A program made the translations under genes and the position numbers. The notes under the pieces were generated by a model that was given only the letters and a program-made list of their open reading frames with translations, searched no databases and was not told where the DNA came from. DNA of 64,000 nucleotides. Origin: Arion vulgaris (lineage: Eukaryota; Mollusca; Gastropoda; Stylommatophora; Arionidae). The stretch spans positions 16,493,317-16,557,316 of the forward strand of contig CM036755.1 in assembly GCA_020796225.1 (NCBI GenBank). Direction: 5' to 3'. This document shows, piece by piece, positions 24,487-34,199 of this stretch (its first letter is position 1; each line of letters starts with the position of its first letter).

Positions 24487-25545
24487 GTAACTACTATACA
24501 TGATTCCTGTATGTGGGCATATCATGCTGGGACAGGTAACTACTATACATGATTCCTGTATGTGGGCATATCATGCTGGGACAGGTAACTACCATAGAGA
24601 ATTCCTGTATGTGGGCATATCATGCTGGGACAGGTAACTACTATACATGATTCCTGTATGTGGGCATATCATGCTGGGACAGGTAACTACCATAGAGAAT
24701 TCCTGTATGTGGGCATATCATGCTGGGACAGGTAACTACCATAGAGAATTCCTGTATGTGGGCATATCATGCTGGGACAGGTAACTACCGTAGAGAATTC
24801 CTGTATGTGGACATATCATGTTGGGACAGGTAACTACCATAGAGAATTCCTGTATGTGGGCATATCATGCTGGGACAGGTAACTACCGTAGAGAATTCCT
24901 GTATGTGGGCATATCATGCTGGGACAGGTAACTACCATAGAGAATTCATGTATGTGGGCATATCATGCTGGGAAAGGTAACTACCATAGAGAATTCCTGT
25001 ATGTGGGCATATCATGCTGGGACAGGTAACTACCATACATAATTCCTGTATGTGGGCATATCATGTTGGAACAGGTAACTACCGTAGAGAATTCCTGTAT
25101 GTGGGCATATCATGCTGGGACAGGTAACTACCGTAGAGAATTCCTGTATGTGGGCATATCATGCTGGGACAGGTAACTACCATATATGATTCCTGTATGT
25201 GGCATATCATGCTGGGACAGGAAACTACCATAGAGAATTCCTGTATGTGGGCATATCATGCTGGGACAGGTAACTACCATACATGATTCCTGTATGTGGA
25301 CATATCATGCTGGGACAGGTAACTACCATAGAGAATTCCTGTATGTGGGCATATCATGCTGGGACAGGTAATTACCATACATGATTCCTGTATGTGGACA
25401 TATCATGCTGGGACAGGTAACTACCGTAGAGAATTCCTGTATGTGGACATATCATGCTTGGACAGGTAACTACCATACATGATTCTTATATCTGGGCGTG
25501 TTATAAACATGACATAATTGGACAGGTAATTACCGCAGATGACTC
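24478..25545 (+). repeat. 49-bp minisatellite made from exon 3 end plus splice donor, about 22 copies
   Basis: Each unit contains catgctgggacaggtaacta followed by attcctgtatgtgggcatat. The first unit is the real exon end (gctggaacag|gtaact). Most copies keep the cag|gtaa donor core; the unit near 25212 has lost it (caggaaac). Two subtypes alternate (actatacatgattc and accatagagaattc). The last units at about 25457-25540 are diverged. Confidence 0.95.
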
Positions 25546-26225
25546 ATGTGTTTGGTCATGGCATACGCCTGTTATGATATTAGCATCATTCCTGGTAATG
25601 ACAAGGCAAGCAACAGCTGCCAAAGAAGGTTGCACAAATATCCCAAGCTAACAGAAGTATATTCTTGTTTCAGTTGAACAGAGTCATGCATTGAGTCATG
25701 CATTGAGTCATGCATTGCGTCAGATCTTGATACAATCGATTTTTCAATCAATTCAGCTGAAAATCAGTTCTCGAATTTTAGAGTTGGAAACAAAAGTTCC
25801 GAATCACTATAAGAGCTAGGCTGTAAGTTATTTGTAGCCGGTATTATTCACAAACTGCAAGAAGTTAAGCACATATTTTAAGCAATAACTCCCTTATTTT
25901 GATTACTTCGACTTTCGTGCTCGTATATCCTCCGTTTGTTGATATAAATATATATATATAATACACGTGTGTTCAATAGTCTTTCATGGATTTGGGTAAA
26001 CATCGAGGCCTGCTAGTCCGTGTAAAAGTCTCACAACCATTTATGTGGACAGACAGCACAGATGTGACCAATGCTATCAACAGTCTGATTAAAAAGTGCT
26101 ACAACGAGTGGACTCAGTTCGGTTCAACAAGTCGACTCCGAGTGTCTTATCCTTTCGAACGAGAGCTGGTCGAAGCTTGTTTAAGTGTATTTTAGTGCGG
26201 CCTTTTTTTCACTTTCTGAAGGCTC
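25545..26225. other. Intron 3 sequence, unassigned
   Basis: Three copies of gagtcatgcatt lie near 25682-25717 and a short TA run near 25947-25962. A + strand open frame at 25986-26195 has no domain I recognise and no splice or start context. Confidence 0.4.
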
Positions 26226-26616
26226 TCACCCTTTGGCCGCGATCATGCGTTGAGCACTACACTTTGATCATGTGTTGAGCACTACACTTTGATCATGTGT
26301 TGAGCACTACACTTTGATCATGCGTTGAGCACTACACTTTGATCATGCGTTGAGCACTACACTTTGATCAAGCGTTGAGCACTACACTTTGATCATGTGT
26401 TAAGCACTACACTTTGATCATGTGTTGAGCACTACACTTTGATCATGTGTTGAGCACTACACTTTGATCATGTGTTGAGCACTACACTTTGATCAAGCGT
26501 TGAGCACTACACTTTGATCATGTGTTGAGCACTACACTTTGATCAAGCGTTGAGCACTACACTTTGATCATGTGTTGAGTACTACACTTTGATCATGTGT
26601 TGAGTACTACACTTTG
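26225..26616 (-). repeat. 25-bp minisatellite related to U2 snRNA 5' sequence
   Basis: The plus-strand unit is actttgatcatgtgttgagc plus actac, about 15 copies. On the minus strand each unit reads gatcaaagtgtagt, close to U2 snRNA gatcaagtgtagtat, the part around the branch-site recognition sequence. The array runs directly into the U2-like sequence at 26604-26643. Confidence 0.8.
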
Positions 26617-26643
26617 ATCTTAGCCAAAAGAACAGGAAGCAAT
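26604..26643 (-). pseudogene. U2 snRNA 5'-end pseudogene
   Basis: The minus strand reads attgcttcctgttcttttgg then ctaagatcaaagtgtagta. The conserved U2 start is atcgcttctcggccttttgg then ctaagatcaagtgtagtatc. The 17-base core cttttggctaagatcaa is identical. The central cgg region differs and there is one extra A. The rest of U2 is missing and is replaced by the array, so this is a truncated, non-functional copy. Confidence 0.75.
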
Positions 26644-26651
26644 CATTTCAG

Positions 26652-26722
26652 ATTGAGTTATGTCGTCACTGCTGATTGAGTTATGTCGTCACTGCTGATT
26701 GAGTTATGTCGTCACTGCTGAT
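26652..26722. repeat. 23-bp repeat, 3 copies
   Basis: The unit is gattgagttatgtcgtcact plus gct. Confidence 0.9.
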
Positions 26723-26771
26723 CGCTATACGGTGTTAACAAGTTTTCTCCCGTTCTAACGCTTTCTTTCTG

Positions 26772-26985
26772 ATGTCATTAGATACACAATAAACATCCCA
26801 TCTTGTCATTAGATACACAATAAACATCCCATCTTGTCATTAGATACACAATAAACATCCCATCTTGTCATTAGATACACAATAAACATCCCATCTTGTT
26901 CTTGTCATTAGATACACAATAAACATCCCATCTTGTTCTTCATTATATGCACTTCGCATATATATATATATATATATATATAGGT
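26772..26985. repeat. 31-bp minisatellite (about 5 copies) followed by a TA microsatellite
   Basis: The unit contains attagatacacaataaacat and cccatcttgtc. A (TA)n run of about 28 bases follows at about 26956-26983. Confidence 0.9.
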
Positions 26986-27118
26986 ATTCAGTGTCTATAC
27001 TATATATCATCAATCCAGCGTTTGCATGGCCGTACTCTCCCTTTGTCACTGCTTACTCTGTGTATCATTGGCGGTTGTGGTATACTACTTGAAGACAATT
27101 GTCTTATGCGACTGAACT

Positions 27119-27620
27119 CAGGGCCGTGCGGTATATTTTCTCAGTATGACGCAAGTCTTCGAAATGTCCCTCTTTCCCCACCCCTCCCCAATGTTTTTCT
27201 TTAAAATAATCTTCAATTGTGATTTTTTTTGACACTGCACAAAATGTACGAATACTTTTTATTTTGAAAATATAGACTACTTTAAAATAATGATATCAAC
27301 TATTAACAACAGTTTTACCCTTCTAATTTTAGCTTTAGTAAATTTGTTAATTAGGGATGTGTAGTCTAGAGTAGCCAACGTAGATTCAGTATAAATTAAT
27401 GACAGATTTCAAAGTTTTATTTGACTTATTTAACTTCAGAGATGTGCGATAAATCTTAAATCGTATATATCAATATCGGGATAACATAGACCAATATAGA
27501 AAAGTGCTGCGTAAAGATTTTTAAATAATTGAATGGCCCAAGTTGTATTTTGATTTCGCTGTTTATGCCGCCCCCTTATGATGCCGCCGCCTCTCTGTAT
27601 CATATCCCGACACGGCCCTG
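27119..27620. mobile_element. Non-autonomous hAT-like DNA transposon (MITE), 502 bp
   Basis: The left end begins CAGGGCCGTGcggtatat. The right end is its inverted match (CAGGGCCGTGtcgggatat on the minus strand), an inverted repeat with a 10-base perfect start. The flanks are an 8-base direct repeat, ACTGAACT (27111-27118) and ACTGAACC (27621-27628), matching at 7 of 8. An 8-bp duplication and CAGGG-type ends are characteristic of hAT elements. The AT-rich interior has no transposase. Confidence 0.82.
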
Positions 27621-27628
27621 ACTGAACC

Positions 27629-28191
27629 ATTTGACTAGTTGCCTCTGCATGAATTCTTTGATACTGCTACACCCACTTTGGACGTGACTATCATTTCTGT
27701 TCTATTTTCTGGATAAATTTAGTATTCTCCTGCGAGTCTTTTCTCTTGTTCTCACTTCTGTTATCGTAATATTCTTTTGCTGCCATCGTCCATGTCTGAC
27801 ATTGGTGGCATATTTTGTTTGATGTGTAGAAGATAAAGCCTATTTAAGTCGAGGCACGCACCTTCATCCTAAGGACAAACCGTTGTTGGTTATATCAGAG
27901 CGTGTAGGCCAATAAACAAGAACAATAAGAATTAACTTCTTGCCGAGAGAGTTGGAAGAATTATTGTTATATGTCGTTCTTCTTAAGTCTATTGGCGCGT
28001 ATTTATTGTCCAGTATTGGTGTCATCTTTGCCCAATTAGTTGATTTGCTTTATTACATCTGTTTTAGATTTCCAAAATAATAAATATTTCATTAATGATA
28101 CTGTTTTATAAAACAAATAAAGCCACCATTGTCATTTTCACCAATGACATCGCATCTACCTATATCATCTTCATTAGTTTACTTCCTGCAG
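27629..28191. other. End of intron 3, unassigned
   Basis: No feature is recognised here. It ends in the acceptor tagtttacttcctgcag just before exon 4. Confidence 0.4.
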
Positions 28192-28295
28192 GTGAGTTTG
28201 ATCCCGCCTCAGTTGTACAAGCGTGGTATGACGAAATTACCGACTACGACTACAACACACAGGCTTGTACGGGAGTGTGTGGACATTACACACAG
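28192..28295 (+). CDS. CAP-domain secreted protein, exon 4
   Basis: The acceptor cttcctgcag is followed by two bases that complete the codon started in exon 3 (phase 1). The exon ends in phase 0 before GTTTGT at 28296. It encodes FDPASVVQAWYDEITDYDYN, then TQACTGVCGHYTQ. W-Y-D-E is the usual site of the third cavity residue (Glu), and GHYTQ gives the fourth (His) and opens the family signature that exon 5 completes with VVW. The open frame runs on into the intron, where a 39-bp duplicate of the exon end gives a possible second donor at 28335. Confidence 0.95.
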
Positions 28296-28352
28296 GTTTG
28301 TAGTAAATGTAAAGTATGTGGATATTACACACAGGTTTGTGTATATTGTGAC
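28277..28352 (+). repeat. 39-bp tandem duplication of exon 4 end plus splice donor (2 copies)
   Basis: The segments gtgtggacattacacacagg and tatgtggatattacacacagg lie 39 bp apart, each followed by tttgt. The second copy keeps a usable-looking donor (cacag|gtttgtgta). It is in frame with exon 4. Confidence 0.85.
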
Positions 28353-28800
28353 GTTAATTTATTTTTTCTTGACAAATCTTACACAGCTTTAGTTAAAGAA
28401 TTTCAGGAAATCTGGCACGCCACTCACAAGAACAGTTCTCGATTTACATGGAAAGTTATATTCTTCTTTGTTGAATATTCTATTCAAATAATATTTATTT
28501 TGTTTGCTGCTTTCTTGCTGAATCATTACATGACTAGTTTTTAATGATACGATTGTCTGGCGTTACCAAACAATTAAAGTTAATATTCATCCACAAATAC
28601 GGTGACACCTTCCTCCAACCACTAAAAAAAAAATCTGAAATGGACAAACGTTAGAGAGAATGCGTAACATGACTATTAAGAAAACCAAAAACTTAGAGCA
28701 TGTGTAGATAGTGATTTATTTAAAAAATGTATATATTGAAACCTGAATAAATGTCACAATGATATACAAGTTTTCCTTGAGTAATCATTTAGATGGTATA
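28353..28800. other. Intron 4 sequence, unassigned
   Basis: AT-rich sequence with no feature I can support. Confidence 0.4.
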
Positions 28801-29270
28801 AATGGACAGAAAAATCGGGATTAGATGCCAAAAGGCCTATGCAGTGACATACCAACTGTGCCTACTGCCCAAACATAGACATGGCAGTCAAGCAACAACT
28901 AATAAATTGCATATTTCTATCAACTCTGTTATCAATGTCAAAAATGGTCCTTAACTAAATCCCAAGAGAGACAGATCCGAACATGTGAAATGAACTGTTT
29001 AAGAAAAGTCATCAATGTTACAAGACGGGATAGATTGAGAACAATGGAAATGTCGTTGGAGTCACACCATGCATCCAATATATCAGAAGACAAAAAATAA
29101 AATAGTTCGGTCACCTAATGAGAATGAAACCTAACCAAGAAACCGATGGATAGATAATATTACGGATATCCTACGATATCAAAGACTAACAACTACAGAT
29201 GCAACACACCTGTCACATGATATGAAACTGAAACTCCCCACGAGCTTCACGGCACATGTGGATAAACAAT
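28800..29270 (+). mobile_element. LINE remnant (C-terminal reverse transcriptase region)
   Basis: In shifting + strand frames the sequence gives QQLINCIFLSTLL, then CEMNCLRKVINVTRRDRLR, then QKIKWFGHLMRM-like and RRWIDNITDIL-like pieces. This is the order expected at the C-terminus of an RTE-like element (..CLRK..N.+..DR.RN..I......I...Q..WFGHL.RM). At least three frame changes show that it is inactive. Confidence 0.6.
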
Positions 29271-29389
29271 ACAAACAATACTACAAGTTATACCAATTTC
29301 CCGTGTTTTCAAAATGCAATGTTGAAAATGTCCCAAATTCCCATCAAGCACTTACGTAAGGAAAATCACTCTGTAATAGCTAAACATAA

Positions 29390-29957
29390 CCAACGGAATG
29401 ATAACTACTCTAGGTGATCTACAGTCTACATAACCGACGGAATGATAACTACTCTAGGTGATCTACAGTCTACATAACCGACGGAATGATAACTACTCTA
29501 GGTGATCTACAATCTACATAACCGACGGAATGATAACCACTCTAGGTGATCTACAATCTACATAACCGACGGAATGATAACCACTCTAGGTGATCTACAA
29601 TCTACATAACTGACGGAATGATAACTACTCTAGGTGATCTACAATCTACATAACCGACGGAATGATAACCACTCTAGGTGATCTACAGTCTACATAACCG
29701 ACGGAATGATAACTACTCTAGGTGATCTACAGTCTACATAACCGACGGAATGATAACTACTCTAGGTGATCTACAGTCTACATAACCGACGGAATGATAA
29801 CTACTCTAGGTGATCTACAATCTACATAACCAACGGAATGATAACCACTCTAGGTGATCTACAATCTACATAACCGACGGAATGATAACTACTCTAGGTG
29901 ATCTACAATCTACATAACCAACGGAATGATAACTACTCTAGGTGATCTACAGTCTAC
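29390..29957. repeat. 44-bp minisatellite, about 13 copies
   Basis: The unit contains cataaccgacggaatgataac and ctctaggtgatctacagtct. Single-base variants (aactac/aaccac, acagtc/acaatc) are shared by neighbouring groups of units. Confidence 0.95.
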
Positions 29958-30074
29958 AAGTCGGAGAGAGTAATGACGTTCTTTGTTTGAAATAAAAAAA
30001 CACAATCCGTCATTACTGCATGTTTAGGGCGGTGTAGGACAAGGTAGGGGGCGGGGGAGAGCCTGTGGAATTGA

Positions 30075-30245
30075 ATGGCCGCATGGCTAGTACAGTCATC
30101 ACAAAACTGTTCAAGTTAGGAATTTACTTTTATGCCCATGACAGAAAAAATCCTTGGCCTTACCGCCAATTGAACATGGGTCTCCAGCATGGGTGCCGCG
30201 CTTCAGTCCATTCGACCAGACGCTCCTCCGTTCTATTGCAGTGTA
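30075..30245 (-). mobile_element. tRNA-derived SINE, family 2, second copy
   Basis: The minus strand carries gcgtctggtcgaatggac, then a B-box-like tgttcaattggcggtaaggc, then a body ending gtactagccatgcggccat. It matches 4900-5080 (plus strand) across head and body with scattered differences. The head starts at the right edge (about 30245). Confidence 0.62.
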
Positions 30246-30332
30246 CAGCAATTAGGCAGAGATATTTTTCACATTTCGAACCAAAACACGATTTCTGCGA
30301 GCTTTTGTTAATGTGCATTATCACAAGTCACG

Positions 30333-31240
30333 GGAGGAGAGGGTCTCAGTGACGTTGAGGTTAGTGCTCACCTCTCGTTTCAAAGGTACTTGGTTCGCTT
30401 CCCCGTGGAGCTATCGGGATATTTTTTCCAGAGACCTCTGATCTCAGTGTAGGTGAGATGGAATTCCTAGTCCTATCTCAGTGTAGGTGAGATGGAATTC
30501 CTAGTCCTATCTCAGTGTAGGTGAGATGGAATTCCTAGTCCTATCTCAGTGTAGGTGAGATGGAATTCCTAGTCCTATCTCAGTGTAGGTGAGATGGAAT
30601 TCCTAGTCCTATCTCAGTGTAGGTGAGATGGAATTCCTAGTCCTATCTCAGTGTAGGTGAGATGGAATTCCTAGTCCTATCTCAGTGTAGGTGAGATGGA
30701 ATTCCTAGTCCTATCTCAGTGTAGGTGAGATGGAATTCCTAGTCCTATCTCAGTGTAGGTGAGATGGAATTCCTAGTCCTATCTCAGTGTAGGTGAGATG
30801 GAAATTTCCCTAGTCCTATCTCAGTGTAGGTGAGATGGAATTCCTAGTCCTATCTCAGTGTAGGTGAGATGGAATTCCTAGTCCTATCTCAGTGTAGGTG
30901 AGATGGAATTCCTAGTCCTATCTCAGTGTAGGTGAGATGGAATTCCTAGTCCTATCTCAGTGTAGGTGAGATGGAATTCCTAGTCCTATCGGAGACGGAC
31001 GACAATACGTAAGTTCCGTGTTCAAGTTGAGCACATAAAAAAACAATTGACAGTTGAAAATCGAGAAGAGCAGGCTGGAAAGCCGCTGCCCGGCAAAATT
31101 CATTAGAAATATTACAAAATAAAATTCCTACAAAATATTTTCATCATCTTCTAAATGACACCGGCGGAGACCCATGATTACACACTGAAGTGCAATGATG
31201 ATGGTCCTATCCTTATTTTTCATGTGTGTTGTTCTACACA
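30333..31240 (+). mobile_element. SINE family 1 copy with an internal 34-bp array
   Basis: The head (ggttagtgctcacctctcgt, ttggttcgcttccccgtggag) and tail side (tcctatcggagacggacgac, gagaagagcaggctggaaag) match the copy at 11130-11516. Between them, at about 30440-30990, the body segment atctcagtgtaggtgagatg + gaattcctagtcct is repeated about 16 times instead of once. The repeat boundary falls at the short word cctatc, shared by both sides. Confidence 0.88.
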
Positions 31241-31817
31241 CTCTGATATAACCAATAAAAGGCTTGTACTTAGGCTGAAAGAAATGTGCCTCGTTTTAAA
31301 TCCTCCACATAACAAGTAATAACCATTATAAAACAAGCGCTGATGGTGAAAAAGAGAACACCGGAAAAATAAACTAGAAGTAAATAGTAATGTCATTAAA
31401 TTATATGTTCTATTTTTGGTGCTATTTGCTAAGTATTAATTGGTGCTATTTGCTAAGTATTAATTGGTGCTATTTGCTAAGTATTAATTGGTACTATTTG
31501 CTAAGTATTAATTGGTGCTATTTGCTAAGTATTAATTGGTACTATTTGCTAAGTATTAATTGGTACTATTTGCTATGTATTAATTGGTACTATTTGCTAA
31601 GTATTAATTGGTGCTATTTGCTAAGTATTAATTGGTACTATTTGCTAAGTATTAATTGGTACTATTTGCTATGTATTAATTGGTACTATTTGCTAAGTAT
31701 TAATTGGTACTATTTGCTAAGTATTAATTGGTGCTATTTGCTAAGTATTAATTGGTGCTATTTGCTAAGTATTAATTGGTGCTACTTGCTAAGTATTAAT
31801 TGGTGCTACTTGCTAAG

Positions 31818-32233
31818 TTTAGTCGTCGGATCACCATCATTGCACGTCGAACAAATTAGTCCATAAGTGCTCCGATCTCTCCCTCAGTATATCCATCAGT
31901 GTGTGGCGACTAACGACACCGGTTCTTTGTTGGTTTACAATTCTTCTTTGTCTGCCAGCATAGCGTTCTTGTCGAGCTACACCACACTTAACTTTGAGTT
32001 CTTGCAGTCTGGTTAATGTTGTGGATTCGCCGCTATTACGTGAATCATGTACACGCCCTCTCTCCCTTAAGGAATTTATAATATCAGCCTGGTCCATTGC
32101 TCGCCAGCTTTGGACAGCAGCCATACCTGCAAGCTTATCCGCACGTTCATTCCCCTTACACCTGCATGCCCTGGCACAAAAATAAAACTGATCTTTGTCA
32201 GCTTAGACCTCCCCAGCAACTCTATCCAATGCC
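31818..32233 (-). mobile_element. LINE RNase H/C-terminal fragment, copy A
   Basis: The minus strand encodes KGNERADKLAGMAAVQSWRA, then DIINSLRERGRVHDSRNSGE and a basic tail (VKCGVARQERYAGRQRR). GNERADKLA is the C-terminal RNase H motif of some non-LTR retrotransposons (G-N-E-x-A-D). A likely one-base loss in the G run just before it shifts the frame of the upstream part (FVPGHAGV). The fragment is cut at both ends inside the 24-bp array. Confidence 0.8.
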
Positions 32234-32483
32234 TGCTAAGTATTAATTGGTGCTACTTGGCTAAGTATTAATTGGTGCTATTTGCTAAGTATTAATTGGT
32301 GCTATTTGCTAAGTATTAATTGGTGCTACTTGGCTAAGTATTAATTGGTGCTATTTGCTAAGTATTAATTGGTACTATTTGCTAAGTATTAATTGGTACT
32401 ATTTGCTAAGTATTAATTGGTGCTATTTGCTAAGTATTAATTGGTGCTACTTGGCTAAGTATTAATTGGTGCTACTTGCTAAG

Positions 32484-32899
32484 TTTAGTCGTCGGATCAC
32501 CATCATTGCACGTCGAACAAATTAGTCCATAAGTGCTCCGATCTCTCCCTCAGTATATCCATCAGCGTGTGGCGACTAACGACACCGGTTCTTTGTTGGT
32601 TTACAATTCTTCTTTGTCTGCCAGCATAGCGTTCTTGTCGAGCCACACCACACTTAACTTTGAGTTCTTGCAGTCTGGTTAATGTTGTGGATTCGCCGCT
32701 ATTACGTGAATCATGTACACGCCCTCTCTCCCTTAAGGAATTTATAATATCAGCCTGGTCCATTGCTCGCCAGCTTTGGACAGCAGCCATACCTGCAAGC
32801 TTATCCGCACGTTCATTCCCCTTACACCTGCATGCCCTGGCACAAAAATAAAACTGATCTTTGTCAGCTTAGACCTCCCCAGCAACTCTATCCAATGCC
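32484..32899 (-). mobile_element. LINE RNase H/C-terminal fragment, copy B
   Basis: Nearly identical to copy A. I see only two substitutions (near 32572 and 32644), and both are silent in the encoded peptide. It has the same breakpoints and is therefore part of the 666-bp duplication, not a second insertion. Confidence 0.85.
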
Positions 32900-33244
32900 T
32901 GCTAAGTATTAATTGGTGCTACTTGGCTAAGTATTAATTGGTGCTATTTGCTAAGTATTAATTGGTGCTATTTGCTAAGTATTAATTGGTGCTACTTGGC
33001 TAAGTATTAATTGGTGCTATTTGCTAAGTATTAATTGGTACTATTTGCTAAGTATTAATTGGTACTATTTGCTAAGTATTAATTGGTGCTATTTGCTAAG
33101 TATTAATTGGTGCTACTTGGCTAAGTATTAATTGGTGCTATTTGCTAAGTATTAATTGGTACTATTTGCTAAGTATTAATTGGTGCTACTTGCTAAGTAT
33201 TGATTGTAATTGTTTTTTTTGTTTTTGTGTGTATCATGTGTTAG

Positions 33245-33363
33245 GTTGTCTGGGCTAGCAGTCAAGCTTTAGGCTGCAGTGTCAAATACTGCAACTATCT
33301 GGAGGGAGCCAGTGAGTTTGGATTTAACAGTGGATATAACTATGTGTGTCATTATGCTCCAGG
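33245..33363 (+). CDS. CAP-domain secreted protein, exon 5
   Basis: The acceptor is gtgtatcatgtgttag; the exon starts in phase 0 and ends in phase 2 before GTAAGG at 33364. It encodes VVWASSQALGCSVKYCNYLE, then FGFNSGYNYVCHYAPG. With exon 4 this completes the first CAP signature (GHYTQ/VVW), then the G-C conserved pair, then the second signature (Y-V-C-x-Y-x-P-G). No duplication of this donor is visible, unlike exons 1, 3, 4 and 6. Confidence 0.95.
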
Positions 33364-33512
33364 GTAAGGTAGACATTTAAAAAATGTTATTGATTGCTAA
33401 GCTGATATCAGACCTTTGATCAGACCCATAGGTGCTCAGTTTTCTCTAGGAGTTCTAGAAAGGAAAGGAAACACAAACGGTTTCCACTCCTCATTCTATC
33501 CCTCAGACATGT
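33364..33512. other. Start of intron 5, unassigned
   Basis: Single-copy sequence with no feature. Confidence 0.4.
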
Positions 33513-33660
33513 AATTCTGCCTGTACATGTAATTCTGCCTGTACATGTAATTCTGCCTGTACATGTAATTCTGCCTGTACATGTAATTCTGCCTGTACAT
33601 GTAATTCTGCCTGTACATGTAATTCTGCCTGTACATGTAATTCTGCCTGTACATGTAATT
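33513..33660. repeat. 18-bp minisatellite, about 8 copies
   Basis: The unit is gtacatgtaattctgcct. It is perfectly regular, so it looks young. Confidence 0.95.
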
Positions 33661-34130
33661 TCAAACTAATTAAATCACTGGATAGATTCAATATCAATTC
33701 TTATATTTTCATACAACAGTCTATCACCAAAGGATCTTCACCATCCAGTCCAAACTTTATATATCTGAAATCTATGTTGTTGATGCAAACCTCTCATTGT
33801 TGCTAACACCTGCATGTCAAGGGTCCTTAACTTAAGTAAATCATAACTCAAGAATAGAATAACGTAGAGTGCTCAAAACAGTTGCCCGTGTGGTGCCAGG
33901 GCCCGCAATGGAAGCAAAGAATAGTACCGATGCGACATACAAGACATGTCGTAAGAGGCGACTGAGGTAGGACCTAGAGAAGCTACCCTAGTAAATAAAA
34001 AGCATTGCAGAAATTGGATGTGCTGGTCTACTTGTAGGCGCATAACTGACACAACGTACAATCTCTTAGGCAATAAGCTGTGAAAATTCCCAGAGTTCAG
34101 CATTCAATAAAAAAAAAATTTCTGAGACAA
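33661..34130. other. Intron 5 sequence, possibly retroelement-derived
   Basis: The stretch at about 33885-34020 (gtggtgccagggcccgca, gacatgtcgtaagaggcgac) has the look of a dispersed element, but I cannot name it. No tRNA-like boxes are clear. Confidence 0.35.
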
Positions 34131-34199
34131 ATAGACACAATGATTTTGTATTTTATAATTGAGATGATAAAGATAAATTCGAAATTTGTAGAAAGATTT

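Larger units (their letters stand above)
31420..33208. repeat. 24-bp minisatellite with a 666-bp higher-order duplication
   Basis: The unit is ttggtgctatttgctaagta plus ttaa. Variants are gtactatt, gtgctact and a 25-bp ctacttgg form. Two LINE fragments (31818-32233 and 32484-32899) sit in the array, exactly 666 bp apart. The order of 24/25-bp variants after each is the same, so fragment and array were duplicated together. The array ends about 40 bp before the exon 5 acceptor region. Confidence 0.95.

Noticed and set aside
25986..26195. Possible extra CAP exon or small gene
   Set aside because: Exons 3 and 4 already join in phase and in the family order; the frame has no CAP motif and no matching splice sites.
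26604..26643. A functional U2 snRNA gene
   Set aside because: Only about the first 40 bases are present, with changes in the conserved cgg region and an inserted A; the rest is replaced by the 25-bp array.
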